Assembly: GCA_902496775.1 (NCBI GenBank)
Contig: CABVCF010000059.1
Span: 1 to 12,723, forward strand
DNA length: 12,723 nucleotides
Source of the DNA: an uncultured Collinsella sp.
GTDB taxonomy: Bacteria > Actinomycetota > Coriobacteriia > Coriobacteriales > Coriobacteriaceae
Direction of reading: 5' to 3'
In this document: one piece after another, positions 1-7,433 of the stretch
Numbering within the stretch: position 1 is the first letter of the stretch
Layout: each line of letters starts with the position of its first letter
Translations under genes and position numbers: made by a program
Notes under the pieces: generated by a model
What the model was told of the DNA's origin: nothing
Database searches by the model: none
What the model saw: only the letters and a program-made list of their open reading frames with translations

Positions 1-503
1 CCCGCCGGGGCCACGACCTCGCCGGCGTGCATCACAACATCGCCGGCATGGGCCTCCTCGGCAGCAGAGCGAACGTTCTCCCCCACTTTAGCAGGCGCCG
101 AGAAGCTCACGTGCGAGCCCTCGTTGCCGTCGCCATCGAGCACGTCGACGATCTCGTATTTCACTACGGCATCGGCACCCTCGGGCACCGGCGCGCCTGT
201 CATGATGCGGACCGTCTCGCCCACTCCGATTGTGCCCTCAAACACATGGCCCGCGGCCTCATGTCCGATAACGTCGAGCGTCACCGGCGCCTCGCCAGAC
301 GCCTGCGCCAAGTCCGCCGAGCGCACGGCATATCCGTCCATAGCGCTGTTGGCAAACGGCGAGATATCGATATCGGCCACCGCGTCCTCGGCCAAGGGAA
401 GACCGGTGGCCTGCCACACGGGAATCTCGACGAGATCGGTCGGAGCAACGTGCGACAGAACAATCGACTGCGCGTCCTCCAGCGGAATGAGCTTCTCTGC
501 CAT
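1..503 (-). CDS. moeA: Molybdopterin molybdenumtransferase MoeA, N-terminal part (runs off window)
   Basis: MoeA inserts molybdate into adenylylated molybdopterin, the last step of molybdenum cofactor synthesis, in the cytoplasm. The window holds the first 167 codons; the frame is open to base 1, so the C-terminal MogA-like catalytic domain lies outside. What is seen: the hallmark NSAMDGYAVR at residues 52-61, followed by VRIMTGAPVPEGADAVV at about 98-114 and GENVR at 141-145, all in the order and spacing expected of MoeA domains I to III. The start is ATG at 503-501 with an AGAGG ribosome site five bases upstream. The gene is divergent from the ClC gene, with a gap of about 208 bases. A TATACT hexamer on the minus strand (565-560) could be its -10, but no good -35 goes with it. 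Family assignment is confident; whether the gene is intact cannot be judged here. Confidence 0.93.
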   Translation of the reverse strand, partial: MAEKLIPLEDAQSIVLSHVAPTDLVEIPVWQATGLPLAEDAVADIDISPFANSAMDGYAVRSADLAQASGEAPVTLDVIGHEAAGHVFEGTIGVGETVRIMTGAPVPEGADAVVKYEIVDVLDGDGNEGSHVSFSAPAKVGENVRSAAEEAHAGDVVMHAGEVVAPA

Positions 504-676
504 ATGCACCTCTTAATGCCACGGCGCACAACGGGGCGCCGATTCTTTATGCTTGTCTAAGTATAATCCCCGACGCGCGACCGCGACTGGGCCTGTACCC
601 GCAAATACACCTGTCAGCCGCAGGCCACGAAACAGAATGGAAACCAACCCACCGGCTCGTCGCGTTTACCGCGTTT

Positions 677-682
677 TATAAT
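677..682 (+). promoter_or_regulatory. Candidate -10 box upstream of the ClC gene
   Basis: A perfect TATAAT lies 29 bases before the ATG at 712, which would give a leader of about 20 bases. The -35 region is poor (GGCTCG at the expected spacing), so this rests on the -10 alone. A second TATAAT lies at 562-567. The rest of the divergent gap 504-711 shows nothing else I can interpret. Confidence 0.35.
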
Positions 683-711
683 GCTTGCGTTGCAACCTAA
701 AAGAGGAACGT

Positions 712-2133
712 ATGGCTCATAACGACAAACCCGAAAGCGCAAGCGAGGCGCAGGATCATTCCCAGCCGCTCGACGACGGCGGCTTTTTCTCCCTTAGCGA
801 CATCATCATGGCAGGCAGGCAACAGCTCACCCGCTCCGAGCATCTCTTGGCTGCCGACACGCGCCGCAACGCCCGCAACCTACTCGCGAGCGCCAAGCTG
901 CTCGTACTCGTCGTCATCGTCTCGCTCGCCATGGGCGTTGCCGCTTGGGCGTTTTTGGCCTCGCTGAATATCGCGACCGATTATCGCGAGCACCATGCGT
1001 GGGTGTACGCCCTGCTCCCCATCGTGGGCATGGCCACCGCGTGGGTGTACAAAAACCACGGTCTCGCCGCCAAGCGTGGTAACAACCTGGTCATCGACTC
1101 CGCACTGGGCACACGCCTCATCCATATGCGCATGGCCGTCCTCACCTTCATCTGCTCCACGCTCACGCACCTAACGGGCGGATCGGCCGGTCGCGAGGGA
1201 GCCGCGGTGCAGATTGGCGGCACCATCGCCAGCAACATCTCGAGCCTCGCCCACCTCAAAAAGCATGATCACCACGACCTCATGCTCGCCGGCATCTCGT
1301 CGGCCTTTGGCGCCGTGTTCGGCTCGCCCCTTGCCGGAGCTTTCTTTGGCATGGAGATGTGCTTTATCGGCAAGATCGACTACACCGCAGGCATCTACTG
1401 CCTGGTCGCCTCGTTTACCGGCTACTTTACATCGCTTGCCTTGGGAACCGAGTACGAGGCGAATGTTATCGCCAGCGTTCCCGCCATGTCGCCCAAGACA
1501 GTCGTCATCGTTGTTATCAGCGCCATCATCTTCGGTCTGACGGCACGCCTCTTTGCCTGGTCGGTTCGAACCGTCAAGAGCCTGTACGGTCGCTTTATCA
1601 CCAATTACCTCGTTCGCGCACTTATAGGCGCACTCGTGGTTTTGGCCGCCTATGCCCTCCTCGACGCCTGGGACTACGCCGGCCTTTCCACGTGGCTTTC
1701 CGGCGCTGGATTTGCCGGCAACACCACCCTGGCGGACGCAGCCATCAAGTTGGTCGTCACAGCGCTCACCCTGGGCGCCGGCTTCCAAGGCGGCGAGGTC
1801 ACGCCCCTGTTTGGCATCGGTGCGGCGCTCGGCGGCTGGATAGGTTGCCTCGTCGGAATCGATCCCAGCTTTCTGGCAGCGCTGGGCATGCTCGGCGTGT
1901 TCTGCGCCGGCCTTAACGTGCCCATCACCACCTGTATGATGGCCATCGACCTGTTCCACGGCACGGCAGCCGGGTTCTTTGTCATCGTGGCCTTTATCAG
2001 CTACCTAACCGCCGGACACCGCGGCGTGTACCCCGCCCAGCGCATCATCTCGCCCAAGCGCCGTTCGCTTATTGTGGATGAGGGCGGTACGGTAGCGGAG
2101 GCTATCGAGCGCCACAACGACCTGATAGAGTAG
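712..2133 (+). CDS. ClC-family anion channel/antiporter, sycA-like subgroup
   Basis: Predicted 473-residue inner-membrane ClC protein moving chloride or a similar anion. A cytoplasmic N-terminus of about 60 residues is followed by many hydrophobic helices. The ClC signature is GGSAGREGAAVQIGG at 156-170, with E162 at the place of the gating glutamate. FGSPLAGAFFGMEM at 203-216 matches helix H, and GFQGGEVTPLFGIGAALG at 357-374 matches helix N. Two features differ from the classic E. coli antiporter. I see no GSGIP selectivity motif, and by my alignment the proton glutamate (E203 in E. coli) is methionine, with a glutamate one residue before. From memory of the family, these are traits of the sycA-like bacterial subgroup. 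There is no C-terminal CBS pair. I chose ATG 712 because AAGAGGAA lies just upstream; an upstream TTG at 685 has no such site. The lipid-kinase gene follows 87 bases downstream on the same strand. Confidence 0.9.
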   Translation: MAHNDKPESASEAQDHSQPLDDGGFFSLSDIIMAGRQQLTRSEHLLAADTRRNARNLLASAKLLVLVVIVSLAMGVAAWAFLASLNIATDYREHHAWVYALLPIVGMATAWVYKNHGLAAKRGNNLVIDSALGTRLIHMRMAVLTFICSTLTHLTGGSAGREGAAVQIGGTIASNISSLAHLKKHDHHDLMLAGISSAFGAVFGSPLAGAFFGMEMCFIGKIDYTAGIYCLVASFTGYFTSLALGTEYEANVIASVPAMSPKTVVIVVISAIIFGLTARLFAWSVRTVKSLYGRFITNYLVRALIGALVVLAAYALLDAWDYAGLSTWLSGAGFAGNTTLADAAIKLVVTALTLGAGFQGGEVTPLFGIGAALGGWIGCLVGIDPSFLAALGMLGVFCAGLNVPITTCMMAIDLFHGTAAGFFVIVAFISYLTAGHRGVYPAQRIISPKRRSLIVDEGGTVAEAIERHNDLIE

Positions 2134-2220
2134 ACGTTAGTATTCGCCGTGCAGCCACAATCGGGGGCAATTCGACCTGAGCGCGACCGCACCGTCACGT
2201 CATACGCCGGGAGTCGTTCC

Positions 2221-3183
2221 ATGCACGCAACTGATTTTGGTCGCACGCTCATCATCGCCAACCCAGCAGCCCAATCGGGTGCGGCGCACGAAGTTGCCGA
2301 GCGCCTACAACGCTTTTTGGATATGACCGCGCGCGCATCCCAGTTTGACCTGGTACTGACCGAGCGCATGGGACATGCCGAGGAGCTGGCCGCACAGGCC
2401 GAGGGCTATCACACCGTTATCGCCCTCGGCGGCGACGGCGTGATCCACGAGGTCGTCAACGGACTCATGACGCAGGATGAGGCGGTCCGCCCCGCTCTTG
2501 CCATCCTACCCGTAGGCTCCGGCAACGATTTTGCCCAAACGCTCGGTATCGAAGATTTCTCCGGCAAGGATTATGGCGCGCTGCTCACCTGTGAGCTTCA
2601 ACGTCAGGACATCGGGCGGATTCGCTCATGGAACCCCGCAAGCGGTAGCGGCGAGGCTACCGTTGAGCACTACGACCAGACGCTTTCGGTCGGCATCGAT
2701 GCCGCCATCGGCCTTGGCACCACCGAGCTGCGCAAAAAGACCGGCTTGACGGGCGCTCCGCTCTACACCCTTTCGGGACTTGAGCAGTTTGGCCTGCGCT
2801 ATCGCAACTACTCCATGACAGTCAGCTTTGACGGGGCGCCCGCCGAGCGCGTGAGGGCGATCATCATGGCGATTCAGCTTGGTCCCACCTATGGCTCGGG
2901 CTATCGCATCTGCCCCGATGCCGACCCCTGCGACGGCGTGCTCGACGTCTGCTACGCATGCGGCCCTGTCCCTCGCGCGGTTGCCCTGCCTATGTTCCTT
3001 TCGGCCAAGGACGGCCACCATACCAAGCTGCCACCGGTTCGCATACGCCGATGCCGCCATGCCGAGCTCACCTTTGAGGAGCCAGACTACCCCATCCAAG
3101 CCGACGGCGAGCCCATCGTCGCCTCGCGCATCGAGGTCGACATCCTTCCCGGTGCCCTCCAAGTCTGGCACCCAACTCGCTAG
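2221..3183 (+). CDS. Diacylglycerol kinase family lipid kinase (YegS/BmrU type)
   Basis: Predicted 320-residue soluble or membrane-associated kinase that would phosphorylate diacylglycerol or a related lipid with ATP. What is seen: an N-terminal strand-loop LIIANPAAQSG at 10-20, the nucleotide-binding GGDGVIHEVVNGL at 70-82, GSGNDFAQTLG at 99-109, and the C-terminal QADGEP at 293-298 that supplies an acidic residue in this fold. Length and motif order are normal for the DAGK catalytic family (YegS/Rv2252/BmrU). The start is ATG 2221 with GGGAG seven bases upstream. An in-frame GTG at 2149 would add 24 unlike residues and has no ribosome site. The gene probably shares a transcript with the ClC gene 87 bases upstream, since no terminator is visible between them. 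It converges on the release-factor-like gene. The exact lipid substrate cannot be read from the sequence. Confidence 0.92.
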   Translation: MHATDFGRTLIIANPAAQSGAAHEVAERLQRFLDMTARASQFDLVLTERMGHAEELAAQAEGYHTVIALGGDGVIHEVVNGLMTQDEAVRPALAILPVGSGNDFAQTLGIEDFSGKDYGALLTCELQRQDIGRIRSWNPASGSGEATVEHYDQTLSVGIDAAIGLGTTELRKKTGLTGAPLYTLSGLEQFGLRYRNYSMTVSFDGAPAERVRAIIMAIQLGPTYGSGYRICPDADPCDGVLDVCYACGPVPRAVALPMFLSAKDGHHTKLPPVRIRRCRHAELTFEEPDYPIQADGEPIVASRIEVDILPGALQVWHPTR

Positions 3184-3192
3184 CCCCACCTA

Positions 3193-3259
3193 AGTTGCGG
3201 TGAAATAGGGACTGTTTTGCGGCTTTAGCTGCATAAACAGTCCCTATTTCATCGCAACT
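3193..3259. repeat. Long imperfect palindrome, REP-like
   Basis: Arms of 25 bases at 3193-3217 and 3235-3259 are complementary except for one G.U. An inner stem, 3218-3223 with 3228-3233 around a TTTA loop, extends the fold, leaving one bulged T at 3234. The outer arm contains TAGGGACTGTTT. It lies between two convergent genes and has no T-run on either side, so it is not a typical intrinsic terminator. The shape is that of a REP-type repetitive element, but only one copy of this exact form is in the window. Compare the palindrome at 3676-3706. Confidence 0.75.
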
Positions 3260-3269
3260 CATGGGGAGG

Positions 3270-3650
3270 CTATTCGTCACTACCCGGCTTGCGACGGTTG
3301 GCCTTTTTAATGGAGTTGAAGTGCTTGTCATTGAGCCTGCGCTGGCGAGAGCGCTGAGGCACCTTGGTCTTTACGCGTCGGCGCGGTGGACGCCCGCGAC
3401 GCTCAAGCTCAGCGCGCAGCTTACGCAGGCAGCTTGCACGGTTCTGGAACTGGCTGCGGCTCTCGCGCGCCGTCACGGTAATTCCCGAAGGGATATGTTT
3501 CATGCGCACCGCCGAGTCCGTCGTGTTCACACCCTGTCCGCCCGGACCCGTCGCGCGAAACACCTGTACCTCGCAATCGCGCGCCAACTCCTCGGCCGAT
3601 ATCTCGGCATAGCGCGCATACTCGCGCCATCCCATCTTGTTCTCATCCAT
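3270..3650 (-). CDS. Small GGQ release-factor-like protein (ribosome rescue peptidyl-tRNA hydrolase)
   Basis: Predicted 126-residue protein with an RF-1 domain and no stop-codon recognition domain. What is seen: ATGPGGQGVNTTDSAVRM at 33-50, with the catalytic GGQ at 37-39, then ITVTARESRSQFQNR at 57-71, and a very basic tail from about 85 (RRGRPPRRRVKTK, later SRQRRLNDK). From family knowledge, a GGQ domain with a basic tail resembles ArfB/YaeJ or mitochondrial C12orf65, which hydrolyse peptidyl-tRNA on stalled ribosomes; the tail would enter the empty mRNA channel. Function here is inferred. The start is ATG 3650 with GGGGAGGTG five bases before the ATG; the frame stays open upstream to 3716, but only through a palindrome. 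Conversion of the GGQ-following residue to G (GGQG rather than GGQH) is a small departure from many relatives. The gene is flanked by two palindromes. Confidence 0.85.
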   Translation of the reverse strand: MDENKMGWREYARYAEISAEELARDCEVQVFRATGPGGQGVNTTDSAVRMKHIPSGITVTARESRSQFQNRASCLRKLRAELERRGRPPRRRVKTKVPQRSRQRRLNDKHFNSIKKANRRKPGSDE

Positions 3651-3675
3651 ATCAACACCTCCCCTCATACAAAAA

Positions 3676-3706
3676 ATGTGACAAAGGGACGGTCCCTTTG
3701 TCACAT
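3676..3706. repeat. 31-bp palindrome with GGGAC/GTCCC core, REP-like
   Basis: Perfect 15-base arms (3676-3690 and 3692-3706) surround a single G. The arms read ATGTGACAAAGGGAC and its complement. It lies between the xpt stop and the start of the release-factor-like gene, 26 bases before that start, and would be transcribed if the two genes are co-transcribed. No T-run follows on either strand. The AGGGAC core is shared with the larger palindrome at 3193-3259, so both may belong to one repeat class; I recall similar sequences recurring in bacterial genomes but cannot verify this. Confidence 0.75.
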
Positions 3707-3733
3707 CGCATAGCAATCGCTTGTGTTGCGCAC

Positions 3734-4312
3734 TTAGGCGAAGGTGATCTCGCCGGTCTCGCAGTCCATATCGGCGATACGGGCCAAGCTCTCGACACGG
3801 AAGCCGCGCTCACGGAGCTTATCGCCACCGCCCTGAAAGCCCTTCTCCACCGCAATGCCAATGCCGGATACCTCGGCACCTGCAGCCTCGCAGATCTTGA
3901 TAAGACCCTCGAGCGCGCAGCCGTTGGCCAAGAAGTCGTCGATGATCAGGACCTTGTCGCCCTCGGACAGAAAACGCTTGCCAACGATGACCGGGTACTC
4001 CTTCTGCTTGGTAAATGAGTAGATGGTCGTGGCATACTGCTCGCCGTCGAGGTTGATGGACTGCGCCTTCTTGGCAAAGACCACCGGCACACCGCCAAAA
4101 TGCTGAGCCGCGATGCAAGCCATGCCAATGCCCGAAGCCTCGATCGTCAGGATCTTGTTGATCTCGACACCCTCGAACAGACGGGCCCATTCGGCGCCCA
4201 TGTGGTCGAACAGTTCAACGTCGCACTGGTGGTTGAGGAAGGCATCAACCTTAAGGACGTTACCGGCCTTTACGATGCCGTCATGGCGAATACGATCCTC
4301 AAGCTCCTGCAT
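3734..4312 (-). CDS. xpt: Xanthine phosphoribosyltransferase
   Basis: Predicted 192-residue cytoplasmic purine salvage enzyme converting xanthine and PRPP to XMP. What is seen: VLKVDAFLNHQCD at 19-31, LTIEASGIGMA at 55-65, VPVVFAKK at 75-82, YSFTKQ at 98-103, and the PRPP-binding VLIIDDFLANG at 121-131. It matches B. subtilis Xpt along its whole length as I remember that sequence. The start is ATG 4312 with AAGGGG upstream. In many Firmicutes xpt lies behind a purine riboswitch; I find no such fold here, only a possible extended -10 (TGG-TAGACT, minus strand, TAGACT at 4373-4368) giving a leader of about 50 bases. The exporter gene ends 158 bases upstream with no obvious terminator between, so co-transcription is possible. 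The 4313-4470 gap holds nothing else that I can support. Confidence 0.95.
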   Translation of the reverse strand: MQELEDRIRHDGIVKAGNVLKVDAFLNHQCDVELFDHMGAEWARLFEGVEINKILTIEASGIGMACIAAQHFGGVPVVFAKKAQSINLDGEQYATTIYSFTKQKEYPVIVGKRFLSEGDKVLIIDDFLANGCALEGLIKICEAAGAEVSGIGIAVEKGFQGGGDKLRERGFRVESLARIADMDCETGEITFA

Positions 4313-4470
4313 GGCGCAACCCCTTCTCGCGGCAACGATACCGCGCGATTAATAAACGTTGTTCGATAGTCTACCACGGACCGACCCCCGCCCGTCCCAC
4401 AAGCCGCATCGCACTATAAAGCCGCAAGACCAGTAGATGGGCCGATTCGTGGCAAGCCTGCCTCCACAAG

Positions 4471-5775
4471 CTAATGGCGGACGCGCATCCTCACCAAACG
4501 CACCATGGCGAGCGCAAAGCCCACGGCTGCCACGGCCATCAACACATAGAACACCGAACGAAAACCAAACAGGAACACATCCGGACGGCCTGCAACAAAA
4601 CTGGTCACGGCCTCGCCCATCGCCATGCTCATCTGCCCATATAGGATATGTGATGCCGCCGTAATGCCAACTGCCATACCCGCGTAGCGCGCCAGGCTAC
4701 CCAGGCTGCCCGCAAAGCCGAGCGCTTCGCGCGGAGCCGAGCCCATATACAGCGAGTTATTGGGGCTCTGGAAAATCGACGTACCGCACGACATAAACGC
4801 GACGCAGCACACGATCACAGGGATAGAAGAGTGCTCGTCGAGCGTGCTTACCGCAAAAAGACCGCATACGTACACGCCCAGGCCGACTGCCGTGGGGCCC
4901 TCGCAGCCAACACGGTCCGAAACCGTACCCGAAAGCGGGCCGATAAAGGCATTCACCATCGGCAGCGCCAAAAAGAGTAGTCCAGAGATGTCAGAACCAA
5001 AGCCGTGGGCGTCCTGAAAATAGAACGGCAGAATAAACTCGGATGCGCCAATGCCAACGAACACGATGAGCATGCAGACAAGGTTGATGGTGAAGGCCGA
5101 ATTTGCAAAACAGCGGCGAGCAGCCTCGGCAAGGGGCATGGGGCGTTCGCCAGCCTCTGGCCTAACATGCGGCAGCGTGTAGAGCCCCACGATAAACGAG
5201 ATGACGCCGATGGGCAGGTTGATGAGGAAGATGCTCTCCCAGGGAAAGCTTGCCACCAGCATGCCGCCGAGCACGGGGCCACACATCATGCCGAGGGCCA
5301 CGAAGGTCGCGAGAATACCCATGGCACGACCTCGTTCGCGCGCCGGAAACGATTCGGTGATGATACCCATGTTGTTAGCCATGGCCGCTGCGCAACCGAC
5401 GCCCTGAACAATGCGTGCCAGGATAAGAACCTCGAGCGAGGCCGAAAGGCCGCACAGCAGCGAACCGACCGAAAAGACGATGACGCCCAGCTGGAACACA
5501 TTCACCTTGCCGCGCACATCACCCAGACGGCCAAACGGCAACATAGCCACGCATGTCGCAAGCAGATACACCGAACTCACCAGCTGGATGCGGTCGAGGC
5601 CCACGCCCAGCTCCTTTTGCATCACGGGCAGCGCCACGGTCACGACGGTCGAATCCAAACACACCATAAACGTCATGATGAGCACGGTAAACAGAATCGC
5701 CCATTTGTTCTTGCCATGGGTGTCGCCCTCTAGAGCAATGTGCTCGCGGCGCAGCTGCTCTGCAGTTTTCTCCAT
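4471..5775 (-). CDS. MFS exporter, DHA2 (EmrB/QacA) family
   Basis: Predicted 434-residue inner-membrane proton-coupled exporter. What is seen: a short basic and acidic N-terminus, the first helix with LDSTVVTVALP at 40-50 (the DHA motif of the first helix), motif A as GRLGDVRGK at 82-90, RIVQGVG at 121-127, motif C as GMMCGPVLGG at 162-171, and FPWESIFLINLPIG at 177-190, typical of DHA2. The protein is short for a 14-helix DHA2 member, so the helix count needs a topology prediction. Of two ATGs six bases apart, I chose the second (5775) because AAAGGA lies five bases before it; the first would overlap the ribosome site. An in-frame extension to 5952 would cross the terminator hairpin and is rejected. 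Substrate unknown; lying next to xpt only hints at a purine-like compound. Confidence 0.88.
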   Translation of the reverse strand: MEKTAEQLRREHIALEGDTHGKNKWAILFTVLIMTFMVCLDSTVVTVALPVMQKELGVGLDRIQLVSSVYLLATCVAMLPFGRLGDVRGKVNVFQLGVIVFSVGSLLCGLSASLEVLILARIVQGVGCAAAMANNMGIITESFPARERGRAMGILATFVALGMMCGPVLGGMLVASFPWESIFLINLPIGVISFIVGLYTLPHVRPEAGERPMPLAEAARRCFANSAFTINLVCMLIVFVGIGASEFILPFYFQDAHGFGSDISGLLFLALPMVNAFIGPLSGTVSDRVGCEGPTAVGLGVYVCGLFAVSTLDEHSSIPVIVCCVAFMSCGTSIFQSPNNSLYMGSAPREALGFAGSLGSLARYAGMAVGITAASHILYGQMSMAMGEAVTSFVAGRPDVFLFGFRSVFYVLMAVAAVGFALAMVRLVRMRVRH

Positions 5776-5801
5776 ATCCATCCTTTCGAGTGGCCCAACG
5801 C

Positions 5802-5850
5802 AAAAAAACGGGGCCCCAATCGCCTGCAAACAGCCGCGATTGGGGTCCCG
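5802..5850 (-). terminator. Rho-independent terminator after the MetY-type gene
   Basis: On the minus strand a 15-bp stem (5850-5836 with 5823-5809, one mismatch that is a G.U on the plus strand) encloses a 12-base loop and is followed at once by seven T (5808-5802). It lies 68 bases after the sulfhydrylase stop and 27 bases before the exporter start, so it could also act as an attenuator for the exporter. Confidence 0.85.
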
Positions 5851-5917
5851 CCTACGGAATCGGAACGAAAGGTCGCCGAAGCTTTCTGCCAGCATCGGCA
5901 CCTTGTAAGGAGCTAGC

Positions 5918-7201
5918 CTAGCACTGCTCGAGCGCCTGCTCAAGGTCGGCAATCAAGTCGGCCGTGTCCTCGAGGCCGCACGACAGGCGTACCATGTCGG
6001 CGGAAATGCCACAGGCGATGAGCTCTTCATCGTTCATCTGGCGATGCGTGGCGTTGGCAGGATGCAGGCAGCAAGTGCGGGCGTCGGCCACGTGCGTGGC
6101 GATCTGGGCGAGCTTGAGGCTCTTCATAAAGGTCTCGGCCGCCGCGCGACCACCGTTAAAGCCAAAGCTCACAACGCCGCAGGTACCGTTGGGCATGTAC
6201 TTCTGAGCCAGGTCATAGTACTTGTCGCCCTTCAGGCCCGGATAGCTCACGAAGCGCACCTTGGGATGGCTCTGCAGGAACTTGGCAACGGCCAGGCCGT
6301 TCTCACAATGACGCGGCATGCGCACATGCAGGCTCTCGAGCGAGCTGTTCAGGAAGAACGCCGCCTGCGGGTTCTGCATGGGTCCAAGGTCGCGCATGAG
6401 CTGCGCGGTAGCCTTGGTAATGAAGGCGCCCTCGCGACCGAACTTCTCGGCATAGGTCACGCCGTGGTAGCTCTCGTCGGGCGTGGTGAGACCCGGGAAC
6501 TTGTCCGCATGGGCCATCCAGTCAAACTGGCCGTGATCGACGATTACGCCACCCAGGTAGGCAGCATGTCCATCCATGTACTTGGTGGTGGAGTGCGTGA
6601 CGATGTCGGCACCCCACTCAAAGGGACGGCACATTACGGGTGTCGGGAAGGTGTTGTCGACCATCAGCGGCACGCCGTGGTCATGTGCGGCCTTGGCAAA
6701 GCGCTCAATATCGAGCACGGCAAGGGCGGGGTTGGCGATCGTCTCGCCAAAGACGAGCTTGGTATTGGGTTGAAAGGCCGCCTCGAGCTCTTCATCAGTG
6801 CAGTCGGGGGCAACGAAGGTGCAGGTCAAACCCATGCGCTCCATAGTATGGGCGAGCAGGTTGTAGGTACCGCCGTAGATGGCAGAGCTCGCGACCACGT
6901 GATCGCCGACACCGGCCACGTTAAAGATCGCGAGGAAATTCGCAGCCATGCCCGAGCTCGTGAGCATCGCAGCGGTGCCGCCCTCCATCTCGCAAATCTT
7001 GACGGCAACCAGATCGCACGTGGGGTTCTGCAGACGGCTGTAGAAGTAGCCCGACTCCTCCAGGTCAAACAGCTTGCCCATGTGCTCGGACGTGTCGTAT
7101 TTCCACGTGGTGGACTGGTAGATGGGCACCTGGCGCGGCTCGGCATCTCCCGGGTGATAGCCGCCCTGAACACATGTAGTACCGATGGTCTGCTCGCTCA
7201 T
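5918..7201 (-). CDS. metY: O-acetylhomoserine sulfhydrylase (MetY-type PLP enzyme)
   Basis: Predicted 427-residue PLP enzyme of the Cys/Met metabolism family, likely making homocysteine from O-acetylhomoserine and sulfide. What is seen: FYSRLQNPT at 53-61 (phosphate-binding Tyr and Arg), LTSSGMAA at 80-87, VDNTFPTPVMCRPFEWGADI at 181-200 with D182 for the pyridine nitrogen, and STTKYMDGH at 204-212, with K207 as the Schiff-base lysine. CCLHPANATHRQM, near the C-terminus, is typical of the family. The length of about 427 residues favours MetY over the shorter cystathionine synthase/lyase and methionine lyase groups, but homologues with lyase activity exist and the substrate is inferred. The start is ATG 7201 with GGGAG seven bases upstream. 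It has its own promoter candidate and terminator, so it is probably monocistronic. I see no SAM riboswitch in the 231-base gap upstream. Confidence 0.9.
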   Translation of the reverse strand: MSEQTIGTTCVQGGYHPGDAEPRQVPIYQSTTWKYDTSEHMGKLFDLEESGYFYSRLQNPTCDLVAVKICEMEGGTAAMLTSSGMAANFLAIFNVAGVGDHVVASSAIYGGTYNLLAHTMERMGLTCTFVAPDCTDEELEAAFQPNTKLVFGETIANPALAVLDIERFAKAAHDHGVPLMVDNTFPTPVMCRPFEWGADIVTHSTTKYMDGHAAYLGGVIVDHGQFDWMAHADKFPGLTTPDESYHGVTYAEKFGREGAFITKATAQLMRDLGPMQNPQAAFFLNSSLESLHVRMPRHCENGLAVAKFLQSHPKVRFVSYPGLKGDKYYDLAQKYMPNGTCGVVSFGFNGGRAAAETFMKSLKLAQIATHVADARTCCLHPANATHRQMNDEELIACGISADMVRLSCGLEDTADLIADLEQALEQC

Positions 7202-7240
7202 ATCTTGCTCCCTTGCCTGGGTTTTAGTTTTATTCGGTTC

Positions 7241-7269
7241 ACGATACCGCTACCCTGCACCCCTCTCAA
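7241..7269 (-). promoter_or_regulatory. Candidate sigma70-type promoter for the MetY-type gene
   Basis: On the minus strand TTGAGA (7269-7264) and TATCGT (7246-7241) are separated by 17 bases, giving a leader of roughly 33 bases. The fit is five of six at -35 and four of six at -10. The plus-strand side of the same gap, 7300-7380, is AT-rich and probably holds the promoter of the C_GCAxxG_C_C gene, but I cannot single one out. Confidence 0.5.
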
Positions 7270-7390
7270 CCCATCCCCAAGGTAGGTTATGGAACAAATT
7301 GATCAGGGGAATTTATCTCAAGCCTTGGTCATTTGCTCGATAGATAAAATACGAGGCATACATAAAGCTCTCGATGATTACATGCCCCGT

Positions 7391-7418
7391 CACGGGTACC
7401 ATAGGCGGGTACACCGTG
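7391..7418 (+). promoter_or_regulatory. Leader hairpin just before the ribosome site of the C_GCAxxG_C_C gene
   Basis: CACGG (7391-7395) and GTACC (7396-7400) pair with GGTAC (7408-7412) and CCGTG (7414-7418), leaving one bulged A and a 7-base loop. The AAGGAGA ribosome site begins three to four bases after the stem. It may insulate or regulate translation start; no T-run makes it a terminator. Confidence 0.45.
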
Positions 7419-7433
7419 ACCAAGGAGACAACG

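Noticed and set aside
1171..1959. Minus-strand open frame of 262 codons opposite the ClC gene
   Set aside because: Composition (His, Gly, Asp, Glu, Lys without hydrophobic core) is that of an antisense shadow of a membrane protein.
3193..3259. Bidirectional intrinsic terminator between the lipid kinase and the release-factor-like gene
   Set aside because: Neither arm is followed by a T-run; the length and perfection of the arms fit a palindromic repeat better, though it might still slow polymerase.
3651..3716. N-terminal extension of the release-factor-like protein
   Set aside because: It would translate the 31-bp palindrome; ATG 3650 has a near-ideal GGGGAGGTG site.
5776..5952. N-terminal extension of the MFS exporter to 5952
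   Set aside because: The added 59 residues are translated from a terminator hairpin and the intergenic gap, and the ATG at 5775 has a good ribosome site.
6044..7285. Plus-strand open frame of 413 codons opposite the MetY-type gene
   Set aside because: No recognisable motifs and no start context; the minus strand has all catalytic residues of a PLP enzyme.
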